From contig NZ_FNGM01000025.1 of NCBI RefSeq assembly GCF_900102965.1, forward strand, positions 1 through 52,111: a stretch of 52,111 nucleotides of DNA, in the 5' to 3' direction. The first letter of the stretch is position 1; each line of letters begins with the position of its first letter. A program made the translations under genes and the position numbers. This DNA is from Paenibacillus jilunlii. Lineage in GTDB: Bacteria > Bacillota > Bacilli > Paenibacillales > Paenibacillaceae. Of the stretch, positions 41,571 through 49,663 are shown piece by piece. Under the pieces are notes generated by a model. The model made no database searches and was not told the origin of the DNA. It worked only from the letters and a program-made list of their open reading frames with translations.

Positions 41571-42476
41571 TTATAAATATACAGAACCGTTAACTATGGC
41601 GTCTACCCAGTCATAACACTGCTGCAATTGGTCCTCAGTGATCAAGTCGGAGCGGTGCTCGAACATGATTTTTACCCGGCTGTTCGCCTCGCGGATGATC
41701 TGTAAATACTCGGCAATAGGTGCCCAGCCGTCCTCGACGCTTAGCTCCGGCAGCACCGGATAATGGGGATTTTGGACCGTTTGATTGACTTGAACTGTGG
41801 AGAGATGGAGCAGCCCGGCATATTTGGCATATTTCCGTAAGATGGCTTTTGCGTCAAACCGGGGATCAAGCTTGTCCTGCAGATACAATCTGGCGGTGTC
41901 CAGGCACAGTTGAATCTGCGGGTACTTCAGCAATAGATTTTCAAAAAAATCATGTTCATAAACATAACGGTTCAAGGCGTCGAATTCAAGAATTGGTGTA
42001 AAATGATAATCCCTGCTCCTGAGGTCCAGCCACTCAAACAATGATTCACTACGTTCAATAAGTTCGCTTAAGGTGCACTCACTTTCATATATGTATTCGC
42101 GGCGGTCCCCGAACCTCCACAGCTTCCAGTCTACGCGGTCATCCAGAATGACCGGCTTCGGATAATGAAACAACACATATTCCGGCTTCAGCGAAGTCAA
42201 ATATTCAAGCTCAGCCCGTATATGCTCATAGGCTGCCTCGCGTTCGTCTGCGTCAGGAGAGAGGAACAAAGCATCCCGAATGGTTGAACTGTTCGCCCGG
42301 AACGGAAAATGAACGCCTACACGAAAGCCTTTGCTTCCCGATTCCTCAATTAAGCGGCGGCAGTCTTCCTCTCCCGGGAAGGAGCAGGCTTCAATGCCGT
42401 AGAATCCAGCCTTAAAATCCCTCTGGTATTTGTTGAAGTCAAATCCTCCATATTGCCCAATCATGAACTGGTGCAA
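41571..42476 (-). CDS. Sugar phosphate isomerase/epimerase-like TIM-barrel protein
   Basis: A 301-residue protein of the xylose-isomerase-like TIM-barrel (AP-endonuclease-2) superfamily. The start is TTG 42476 behind GAGGTGG, giving MHQFMIGQYGGFDFNKYQRD. Likely metal-ligand blocks are GVHFPF, PILEFDAL, LCLDTARL and IMFEHRSDL. Members interconvert keto- and aldo-sugars. It lies 66 bases downstream of the YesN-type regulator on the same strand, so it belongs to the regulatory half of the polysaccharide locus. It probably handles a monosaccharide released by the lyase; the substrate is inferred from context only. Confidence 0.82.
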   Translation of the reverse strand: MHQFMIGQYGGFDFNKYQRDFKAGFYGIEACSFPGEEDCRRLIEESGSKGFRVGVHFPFRANSSTIRDALFLSPDADEREAAYEHIRAELEYLTSLKPEYVLFHYPKPVILDDRVDWKLWRFGDRREYIYESECTLSELIERSESLFEWLDLRSRDYHFTPILEFDALNRYVYEHDFFENLLLKYPQIQLCLDTARLYLQDKLDPRFDAKAILRKYAKYAGLLHLSTVQVNQTVQNPHYPVLPELSVEDGWAPIAEYLQIIREANSRVKIMFEHRSDLITEDQLQQCYDWVDAIVNGSVYL

Positions 42477-42541
42477 CTACATCCACCTCGCATAAAGTTA
42501 ATTCAATCCAAGCCGAAGCTCGCCATTCGCCCCGGCTAGAT

Positions 42542-44161
42542 TCATCTGGACATCACCGCCCCGTTCCGGCGGTAATCGGAAGGGGAGACGCCCGTCTCTT
42601 TTTTGAAAATCCGGTTAAACGATCTGTAATTCTCAAATCCGATGGATTCGGAAATTTCAAACGTCTTGTGATCGGTGGTGAGCAGCAGCAGCTTCGCCTT
42701 CTCAATGCGCAGGCGGGTCAGATATTGAACGAAGCTTTCGCCAACGGCTTTTTTGAACATGGAACTGAAATAGGGCACGCTGTAATTAATCGAAGCAGCC
42801 AGTTCCTCCAGCTTGTAAGGGTAGCTGAGATCTTCCCGCATGTGCTGGATAATCCTTGAAATGGAGGAGTCAATCTTTTTGCCGCCCTCCTGCAGCTGTT
42901 GAAGCTTGTGGAAGCAGGCACAGGTCGTCTCGTGTACGGAGTCAAAGGTTTGGCACAGCTCCAGCTTTTTGCGCAAGGCCGCTTCCAGCTCCGCACCCCC
43001 CTCGGCTCCTATGACGGTGTGGCTCATGTCCAGAAAAACTCTCAGATACAGGGATTTGATCTGCTCCGGGTCCCAGCCATGCTCTATGGCCTGGCGGAAT
43101 AAAGAGCTGCGTTCCTGCTCCAGCGCTGCGGCGCTCAGATGCGGCTCCAGCAGCGCTTTCTTGAGCACCTTGCTCCAGAATCGGCTCACCGGTTCCGGGA
43201 TGCGCTGAAAGCAAGCGAGCTGCTCCCATTCCTCGATGCCGATGCTCTCATCGGAGCGGTAAAAGAAAGGATAGGGGACAGAGGCTAAGCGTTTGAGCGC
43301 CTCGGGCCGTCCCTGCAGCCCTTGCCCGAACCTGCACTGGAGGGCGAAGCATTTCATTTTGAGATTCGCCGCAAAGGACTCCAGCACCTGCTCCAGAAAT
43401 CCGGGGCGCTCCAGCTTCAGGGCATCGGTATAGACGGCCAGAAAACGTCCTTTGTCTAGCGCGATTACCTTGTATGCGCCTACGCTGCCCAGCAGTTCCT
43501 TCAGCACGTTGACTCCGGCGAACTGCCACAGCTTCAGCTCTTCAATCTGGTCGATCGGGAAGCGCAGGGAGCTCCGGTCCAGCTCCAGCAAAAGCACCTT
43601 GAACCGGGCTTCCTGAAGCGGGAGCTGCGATTCCGCCAGCGTGCGCAGCCATTTGGCTTCAGCGGCGGGGTTCAGCAGCATGTCCAGAAACAGGCTCTGC
43701 TCAATCTCAATTTCGCTTAACCGGACCTGCTGTTCCAACTGGAACTGCTTTTCCCGCGTTTCATCGATCGAATGAACCTGGGAAGCCAATTGCTCCATCG
43801 TCCTGGTCAGCAGGCCGGGATCAGAAAGGCAGTCATCCTTGATCAGATAGGAGGCAGCTTTCAGATGAATGGCCTGCTGGGCATAATGGAAATCCTGATG
43901 ACAGGTAAGAATGATGATCTGCGGCGGGCGTTCCCCGCTTTTTTCAATTTCACGGAGCATCTCCAGCCCGTTCATTCCCGGCATCGTGATATCGGTTACG
44001 ATTAACTCCGGTTTATGCTTCAGGAACAGCTCCAGTCCGTCCTGCCCGTCTTCCGCTTCGCCGACAAGAGTGAACAGGTCGCCCCGCTCTTCAATGAAAT
44101 GGCGGAAGACGGTTCTTGCCGGAATCTCGTCTTCTACTAGTACTACTCTATAGTGATTCAT
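42542..44161 (-). CDS. YesN-type response regulator of the polysaccharide locus
   Basis: A 539-residue AraC-type regulator. Receiver at 1-120: VVLVEDEIPART, phospho-site Asp57 in LIVTDITMPGMNG, and Lys in SYLIKDD. A long middle region follows. A C-terminal double helix-turn-helix at about 435-535 (YKLEELAASINYSVPYFSSMF and SIGFENYRSFNRIFKKETG) ends with the conserved SPSDYRR. ATG 44161 overlaps the kinase stop by 14 bases. It most likely activates the divergent transporter and lyase genes. Confidence 0.93.
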   Translation of the reverse strand: MNHYRVVLVEDEIPARTVFRHFIEERGDLFTLVGEAEDGQDGLELFLKHKPELIVTDITMPGMNGLEMLREIEKSGERPPQIIILTCHQDFHYAQQAIHLKAASYLIKDDCLSDPGLLTRTMEQLASQVHSIDETREKQFQLEQQVRLSEIEIEQSLFLDMLLNPAAEAKWLRTLAESQLPLQEARFKVLLLELDRSSLRFPIDQIEELKLWQFAGVNVLKELLGSVGAYKVIALDKGRFLAVYTDALKLERPGFLEQVLESFAANLKMKCFALQCRFGQGLQGRPEALKRLASVPYPFFYRSDESIGIEEWEQLACFQRIPEPVSRFWSKVLKKALLEPHLSAAALEQERSSLFRQAIEHGWDPEQIKSLYLRVFLDMSHTVIGAEGGAELEAALRKKLELCQTFDSVHETTCACFHKLQQLQEGGKKIDSSISRIIQHMREDLSYPYKLEELAASINYSVPYFSSMFKKAVGESFVQYLTRLRIEKAKLLLLTTDHKTFEISESIGFENYRSFNRIFKKETGVSPSDYRRNGAVMSR

Positions 44162-45953
44162 GATGCTCCTCCTTCACAAGAACAGTCTCAAGCGGCAGCG
44201 TGATACGGATGGTCAGACCTTCTCCGGGTGGGCTGAGGAGCAGGATCTGCGCGGCATTTCCGAACAGCAGCTTCATCCGCATCCATACATTCTGCAGCCC
44301 GATATTCTCTGTGGACTCTTCCCGGAGCAAGTGAAGCTGCAAGGTCCCCAGCGCGGCCTCCTCCAGTCCAACTCCATCGTCGCTCACTTCAATGACGATA
44401 TGGTTGATTACGGAATCGGTAAAAACATGAACTTTAATATACCCTTCAGGCGTTTTGTTCGGAAGAATGCCGTGGAAGACGGAGTTTTCAATCAGCGGCT
44501 GAAGGCTCAGCTTTGGAATCTGCATGCTCCGCAGCGGCTCCTCAATTTCGGTTTCGAGATGAATTTGGCACTTGTACCGCATATTAAGCAGCCCCACATA
44601 TTCCGCGAGATAATCAAGCTCTTGCTGCAGCTGCACCGTCTGCTCATAGTTTTCCATGGAATACCGGAGCAGTGCAACCAGCCGCCCCATCAGGGTATTG
44701 ATCTTTTCATAATCCTTCATCATGGCGAACATGCGGATGGTGTTTAGAGTATTGTACATGAAATGCGGGTTGATCTGCGATTGCAGCGCCCGGATTTCCA
44801 GCTTGCGCTTCAGATCCTCCGAATCATGGAGATCTGCCAGCAGGTCCTGAATGCGGACAGCCATGGTGTTGAGCATCCGGCCCAGATCCCCGATTTCATT
44901 GTTGGCAAAATGAGTGACGCGGGCATCGAAATGCCCTTTTTTGATCGCATCGACCTGCCGTTTCACGGCCTGGAGCGGCCGGTATAACTGATAACCGAAC
45001 CCGACAACGCATAGTGCACCGAGAAACACCAGAATCCCCAGAAAGTAAGCTACGGTTCTGCGGATGATTTCTGCGCTGGCGGTCAGCTCCTTGGATGGTA
45101 TCTCTGAAACCACGATCCAGTTGTCGTAGGTGGAAGTCTGCTTGACGGAGACAATGGAAGAGCCGACCGCAAATTGATTCGGCCGGTCCAGCTCTTTCCA
45201 GTGCCTTAGAATATTCTGCACCCGCCCGGTATCTTCTTTCGGCTCCAGTCTGCTGGTCGTGGCAATCGTCATCCCGTCATCGGTCAAAAGAGAGATAGAC
45301 CCCCGGTTGCCCAGCTGAATGTTCTCAATCTGCTGCTGGAATTGGTCATTATTCATTGAGATCAGCAGTACCCCCTTCAGGTCCTCATACAGGTCAAAGG
45401 GGACACGTGAAATATAGTAGGTTGAAGAATCCAGAATCGCAAGGTCCGGCAGAGCGTGTTTGTCCAGGAACAGATTGGCCTTGCCTGAGGACAAATAGGC
45501 TTCGATCAGCGGCCGGTAGAGAGAATCCTCAAGCATGGCCGGGGCTTCCGTGGAAGAGAGGACTTCCCCCGTAATGGCTGAATACACCTGCAGCCCCTCC
45601 ACGTTTCCGATAATCGCCGAGGCGTTGCTGAGCACAGAGATCAGATCTTTTTTCCGGACAACCTCCTCGAAATATTGCGCCGACGGCGATACCAATGCGC
45701 TCTGAATGGAAGAAATGCGTGAATACTGCTCGCTCAGCTCCCGCAGCCTGGTCATGGTTAATTCAATCCGGTCCACTACCTGGTTGACGAGCTGGGCGTT
45801 CAGGCGGTTGACCTGTTTTTCCACAGTTGTACTGGAGACGCTTACAGAAATAAAGGATAAGACAATCAGAGGAATTACTGAAATGGCGAGCATCACCAGA
45901 ATCATTTTGAAATAAAAGCTCCGGCGCAGAAAGCTGAAGAAGGTTGAATTCAT
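44148..45953 (-). CDS. YesM-type sensor histidine kinase of the polysaccharide locus
   Basis: A 601-residue membrane kinase. ATG 45953 is preferred (GGAAGTGG just upstream); a GTG nine bases earlier overlaps that site. Membrane segment at about 17-38, extracellular sensor, second segment at about 300-322, HAMP (RPLQAVKRQVDAIKKGHFDA). The kinase core has phospho-His397 in QINPHFMYNTLNT. Its ATPase domain has PLIENSVFHGI and DDGVGLEE. It senses the extracellular glycan or its liganded binding protein and signals to the overlapping regulator. Confidence 0.93.
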   Translation of the reverse strand: MNSTFFSFLRRSFYFKMILVMLAISVIPLIVLSFISVSVSSTTVEKQVNRLNAQLVNQVVDRIELTMTRLRELSEQYSRISSIQSALVSPSAQYFEEVVRKKDLISVLSNASAIIGNVEGLQVYSAITGEVLSSTEAPAMLEDSLYRPLIEAYLSSGKANLFLDKHALPDLAILDSSTYYISRVPFDLYEDLKGVLLISMNNDQFQQQIENIQLGNRGSISLLTDDGMTIATTSRLEPKEDTGRVQNILRHWKELDRPNQFAVGSSIVSVKQTSTYDNWIVVSEIPSKELTASAEIIRRTVAYFLGILVFLGALCVVGFGYQLYRPLQAVKRQVDAIKKGHFDARVTHFANNEIGDLGRMLNTMAVRIQDLLADLHDSEDLKRKLEIRALQSQINPHFMYNTLNTIRMFAMMKDYEKINTLMGRLVALLRYSMENYEQTVQLQQELDYLAEYVGLLNMRYKCQIHLETEIEEPLRSMQIPKLSLQPLIENSVFHGILPNKTPEGYIKVHVFTDSVINHIVIEVSDDGVGLEEAALGTLQLHLLREESTENIGLQNVWMRMKLLFGNAAQILLLSPPGEGLTIRITLPLETVLVKEEHHESL

Positions 45954-46118
45954 AGGAACCACTTCCGTTACTTGGTTTTAGACTGGGGATGGCGGATAAG
46001 CTATCCTATAATTATTATAGTACATTCAAGGATGGCTATGGAACACAGATTCCGGCGGATCTTAAAAACGGTTACACATTGGCGCGAATCCGGCATGTTC
46101 ATAAGATACGCTGTCTTC

Positions 46119-46155
46119 TATAATCCAAAGTGTAAGGACGATGTAAACGCAAACA
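46119..46155 (+). promoter_or_regulatory. Promoter and cre site of the polysaccharide uptake operon
   Basis: A consensus -10 TATAAT (46119-46124) has no good -35 at 16-18 bases (TGTTCA at best), which fits an activator-dependent promoter. TGTAAACGCAAACA (46142-46155) matches the CcpA consensus at 13 of 14 positions and would lie just after the transcription start, a classic repression position. The same one-base variant occurs at 667-680. On the other strand, TTCCAT, 18 bases and TATAAT form a candidate promoter for the kinase-regulator operon. Confidence 0.65.
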
Positions 46156-46178
46156 ATACAAGCAAACGGGGGATGACA

Positions 46179-47744
46179 ATGAATTTCACAAGAAAGCTTG
46201 TACCGCTTGTGGCAACAGCGGCATTGATGGCAGGCACACTGGCAGGTTGCTCCGGCAGCAATAATTCCGCAGCGGAAAGCTCTGCTTCGCCGGAAGGGAC
46301 CGCTAAGACAGAAACGGGCAGCAAAACGGCCAGCATCAAGGCGATGACCATTCTCTTCGGCAACCCGCCTGCAACGGAAAACAACAAAGCCCTGGAGGAC
46401 CTGGAGAAGCGGGGCAATGTGGACCTGGACGTGACCTTCGTACCATCCGAGGCTTACACCGACAAGCTCTCCGTAGCCGTATCGGCAGGCAACTCCTATG
46501 ATCTGCTGCTGATGGATGGCGGAAAGGACGACAAGTTCAGCAACCTTGTGAAGATGGGGGCCTTCCATGATCTGACTCCTTATATTGAGAAAACTAAGAA
46601 CATCAGCCAGATCGATGATACAGTCTGGAATGGAGTCAAAGTTGATGGCAAAGTATACGGAATACCCCGGCCGCGGGGCCTGTATGGCGGGGGCGAAGCC
46701 AATATCCTGATCCGCAAGGACTGGCTGGACAAATACAACCTGGCTGTCCCGAAGACAGTGGATGAGCTGACGAATGCTCTGGCTGTATTCAAGGAAAAGG
46801 ACCCGGCGGGCGGGGGAAAAACCATACCGTTCTCGATTTACGGTGTAGATGGCATCAACAGCCCTGGACCATTCGCCGGTGTGGCGCCGATACAATTCGC
46901 CTTCGGCGTCCCGAATATGTGGAAGCTGGATAACGGGAATGCCGTCCGCGACTTTCAGACGCCTGAATACAAGGCTTTTCTGGAATGGCTCAAGGATTCC
47001 TGGAGTAAAGGGCTGATTGATAAAGATGCACCGGTGCTCAAAAATCAGGGGCAGGCGCGCAGCAAGTTTTTGGCCGGTACGGCAGGCGCCTTTGTGGGGA
47101 ATGTGAGCGATATGGCTGAGACCAATATTGAAAAGCTGAAGCAGACGGATCCGAACGCCGAAATCGCCATTGTCGATGTCCTGGAAGGTGCAAACGGGCA
47201 AAAAGGCGTAGCTTTACTTGGCGGATACTACGGCCTGTGGGCTATTCCTAGTTCTGTGAAGGAGGACAAGGTTCAGCAAATTGTGGATTTCCTCGATTTC
47301 TCAGCCTCTGAGGAAAATGTAGCATTCTCCAAAGCGGGAGTGACCGGAATCCATTCCAGTGATTTCAAAGATGGCATCGCAGTGCAGACAGAAGATCAGA
47401 AAAAACAGTACGATTTGGATAAGCCGAGCCAATTTGTGCTGGAAAACAGAGTCGACCCTTACGTATATGCCGGCTCCAAGGATCCGGAGATTCTGAAGGC
47501 TCAAAGGGCTACTCTGGATGTCATCAGCAAGATTGGAATCGAAAATCCGTTCCTCAGCTACAACTCGGCAACCGCGAGCAAAAATCCGGACAGCTACAAA
47601 AAAATGAGTGCCGTGATGACGAAGTATGTGCTGGGTGAAGGCACTTGGGATGATGTGCAGAAAGAAATTGATGCCTGGACGAACGGCACAGGGGCGCAGA
47701 TTACCAAAGACCTGCTGGATCAGTACAACGCGGAGCATAAATAA
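46179..47744 (+). CDS. Extracellular solute-binding lipoprotein of the polysaccharide locus
   Basis: A 521-residue lipoprotein that binds the oligosaccharide outside the cell. ATG 46179 is chosen, six bases after GGGGG; the frame runs open to 45972, but that is promoter DNA. Signal MNFTRKLVPLVATAALMAG ends at lipobox LAGC, followed by a Ser/Ala/Glu-rich linker to about residue 55. The remainder is the family-1 binding fold. It precedes the two permeases, with a hairpin between them that should make it the most abundant product of the operon. Confidence 0.93.
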   Translation: MNFTRKLVPLVATAALMAGTLAGCSGSNNSAAESSASPEGTAKTETGSKTASIKAMTILFGNPPATENNKALEDLEKRGNVDLDVTFVPSEAYTDKLSVAVSAGNSYDLLLMDGGKDDKFSNLVKMGAFHDLTPYIEKTKNISQIDDTVWNGVKVDGKVYGIPRPRGLYGGGEANILIRKDWLDKYNLAVPKTVDELTNALAVFKEKDPAGGGKTIPFSIYGVDGINSPGPFAGVAPIQFAFGVPNMWKLDNGNAVRDFQTPEYKAFLEWLKDSWSKGLIDKDAPVLKNQGQARSKFLAGTAGAFVGNVSDMAETNIEKLKQTDPNAEIAIVDVLEGANGQKGVALLGGYYGLWAIPSSVKEDKVQQIVDFLDFSASEENVAFSKAGVTGIHSSDFKDGIAVQTEDQKKQYDLDKPSQFVLENRVDPYVYAGSKDPEILKAQRATLDVISKIGIENPFLSYNSATASKNPDSYKKMSAVMTKYVLGEGTWDDVQKEIDAWTNGTGAQITKDLLDQYNAEHK

Positions 47745-47770
47745 GCACAACGAAATAATATACAGAGGCG

Positions 47771-47797
47771 AAGAAGGGGGGACTCCCCTTTCTTTTG
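47771..47797 (+). terminator. Intercistronic attenuator between binding protein and permeases
   Basis: AAGAAGGGG pairs with CCCCTTTCTT around a short loop, followed by TTGCCC rather than a full T tract. It is a stem able to terminate partially or protect the upstream mRNA. Confidence 0.6.
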
Positions 47798-47821
47798 CCC
47801 ATGGATAAGGAGGTTTGACCT

Positions 47822-48730
47822 GTGCAGAGAACTTTGCGCCCTAAACGTTTCAATCAATTGTGGCCCTTTTACTTACTGGCAGCACCGGGAATTCTCTATT
47901 TTGTAATTTTTCATTACATCCCGATGTCGGGATTGGTGCTTGCTTTCAAGGAGTACAGCCCATTTAAAGGCATTATAAACAGCCCTTGGGCGGGGCTGGA
48001 TAATTTCAGACAGTTTTTCGGAACCTCCGATTTCTATAATTTGCTGAAAAATACGCTGCTGATCAGCCTGCTGAATCTGGTCATTTATTTTCCCTTTACG
48101 ATTATTCTGTCTCTGCTGCTGAATGAACTGCGGCTGAAGGTGTTCAAGCGGGCCTCGCAGACCATTGTGTATCTGCCCCACTTTCTGTCCTGGGTGGTCA
48201 TTTACGGGATTACCATCTCCTTCTTCGGCCCTTCGGGAGTGATTAATCACTACTTAACCGAATGGTTTGGCGGCAGCGCCAATTTCCTGGTCAGCAACGA
48301 GTGGTTCCGGCCGCTGGTTATTTTCCAGTCCATTTGGAAGGATGCAGGCTGGGGGACCATTATATTCCTGGCGGCACTTGCCGGGATCAACCCTGAACAG
48401 TATGAAGCGGCCAAAGTGGATGGAGCGAACCGGTTTCAGAATATCTGGCATATTACGCTGCCCGGCATCAAAAGCACCATCGTCATTTTGCTGCTGCTCC
48501 GTCTCGGCTCCTCCATGGACTCCAACTTTATGCAGATCTTCCTGATGACCAACAGCCTCAACCTGGATGTCTCCAATGTGTTCGATCTGTTCGTCTACCA
48601 TATCGGTCTGGAGCAATTCAACTACAGCTTCGCGATCACGGTAGGCATGTTCAAATCCGTTGCCAGTCTGATCCTCGTCCTCGGGGCCAATTATGCGGCA
48701 AAGCTTCTTGGAGAAGAAGGCATATTCTAG
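47822..48730 (+). CDS. Carbohydrate ABC permease, LplB type (polysaccharide locus)
   Basis: A 302-residue MalF-like permease. The start is GTG 47822 behind AAGGAGG. The first membrane helix is near residues 15-35 (FYLLAAPGILYFVIFHYIPM). The EAA loop EAAKVDGANRFQNIWHITLPGI is near residue 199. It works with the following permease to import the ligand of the lipoprotein. The ATPase is missing from the locus, as in the first operon. Confidence 0.94.
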   Translation: MQRTLRPKRFNQLWPFYLLAAPGILYFVIFHYIPMSGLVLAFKEYSPFKGIINSPWAGLDNFRQFFGTSDFYNLLKNTLLISLLNLVIYFPFTIILSLLLNELRLKVFKRASQTIVYLPHFLSWVVIYGITISFFGPSGVINHYLTEWFGGSANFLVSNEWFRPLVIFQSIWKDAGWGTIIFLAALAGINPEQYEAAKVDGANRFQNIWHITLPGIKSTIVILLLLRLGSSMDSNFMQIFLMTNSLNLDVSNVFDLFVYHIGLEQFNYSFAITVGMFKSVASLILVLGANYAAKLLGEEGIF

Positions 48731-48754
48731 AACTAGAACAGGAGTGGAGACGTT

Positions 48755-49624
48755 ATGAAGCTGCGTGTAACATGGTTTGACGGCCTGATTGTAGTGATTA
48801 TCTGCTTAATCAGCCTGCTGGTGATATTGCCTTTTCTGTATATTATCGCGGTATCCTTTAGTCCGCCCGGTGACTCACTTGCAGGGAATTTCTTCATCTG
48901 GCCCAAGCATTGGACGCTGGATGCCTACGCCTATCTGCTGAATGCGGATACCTTCCTGACTTCGGTCAGAAACTCTGTGGTGATTACAGTAATGGGAACC
49001 CTCTTAAGCCTGTTTGTATCGATTACGCTGGCATATGCATTGTCCAAAAAGTTTTTGCCCGGCCGGCGGATCATGCTGCTGTTCATTTTCTTCACCATGA
49101 TCTTCCACGGCGGCATGATTCCCAGCTATCTGGTGGTTAAAAATCTCGGACTGATTGACTCCTACTGGGCTGTGGTGCTTCCGGCAGCTTCCAGTGCTTT
49201 TAATATCATGGTTATCCGCTCTTTCTTCCAGAGTCTTCCTGAAAGCCTGGATGAAGCGGCCAGAATTGACGGTGCGGGAGAGTTCAGAATTCTATATTCG
49301 GTTGTGCTTCCGCTGTCCAAACCGATTATCGCCACATTTACGCTGTTCTTTATGGTGCAGTTCTGGAACGAGTTCTTTTCCGCCGTGATTTACTTAAATG
49401 ATACGTCGCGCTGGCCGATTCAGCCGCTTCTCCGGCAGATGGTGGCGATCAGCGCCTCCAATATTTCGGCAGAGGCCGCAGTGGATGCACAGCTGGCCGC
49501 TAATCTCGGACCCAATGTGCAAAATGCTGCAATCCTGCTGGCTATGCTGCCGATTGTTATCGTGTACCCGTTCCTGCAAAAGTATTTTGCCAAGGGAGCC
49601 ATGCTGGGCTCGATTAAGGAATAA
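48755..49624 (+). CDS. Carbohydrate ABC permease, YtcP type (polysaccharide locus)
   Basis: A 289-residue MalG-like permease. The start is ATG 48755 behind AGGAGTGGAG. About six helices; EAA loop DEAARIDGAGEFRILYSVVLPL near residue 167; C-terminus AKGAMLGSIKE of the YtcP subfamily. It sits 24 bases after the first permease and 39 before the lyase, so all four genes form one operon. Confidence 0.94.
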   Translation: MKLRVTWFDGLIVVIICLISLLVILPFLYIIAVSFSPPGDSLAGNFFIWPKHWTLDAYAYLLNADTFLTSVRNSVVITVMGTLLSLFVSITLAYALSKKFLPGRRIMLLFIFFTMIFHGGMIPSYLVVKNLGLIDSYWAVVLPAASSAFNIMVIRSFFQSLPESLDEAARIDGAGEFRILYSVVLPLSKPIIATFTLFFMVQFWNEFFSAVIYLNDTSRWPIQPLLRQMVAISASNISAEAAVDAQLAANLGPNVQNAAILLAMLPIVIVYPFLQKYFAKGAMLGSIKE

Positions 49625-49663
49625 ATGCGGATAAGCTCCGCTGGACAAAAGGTGATGATCCCA

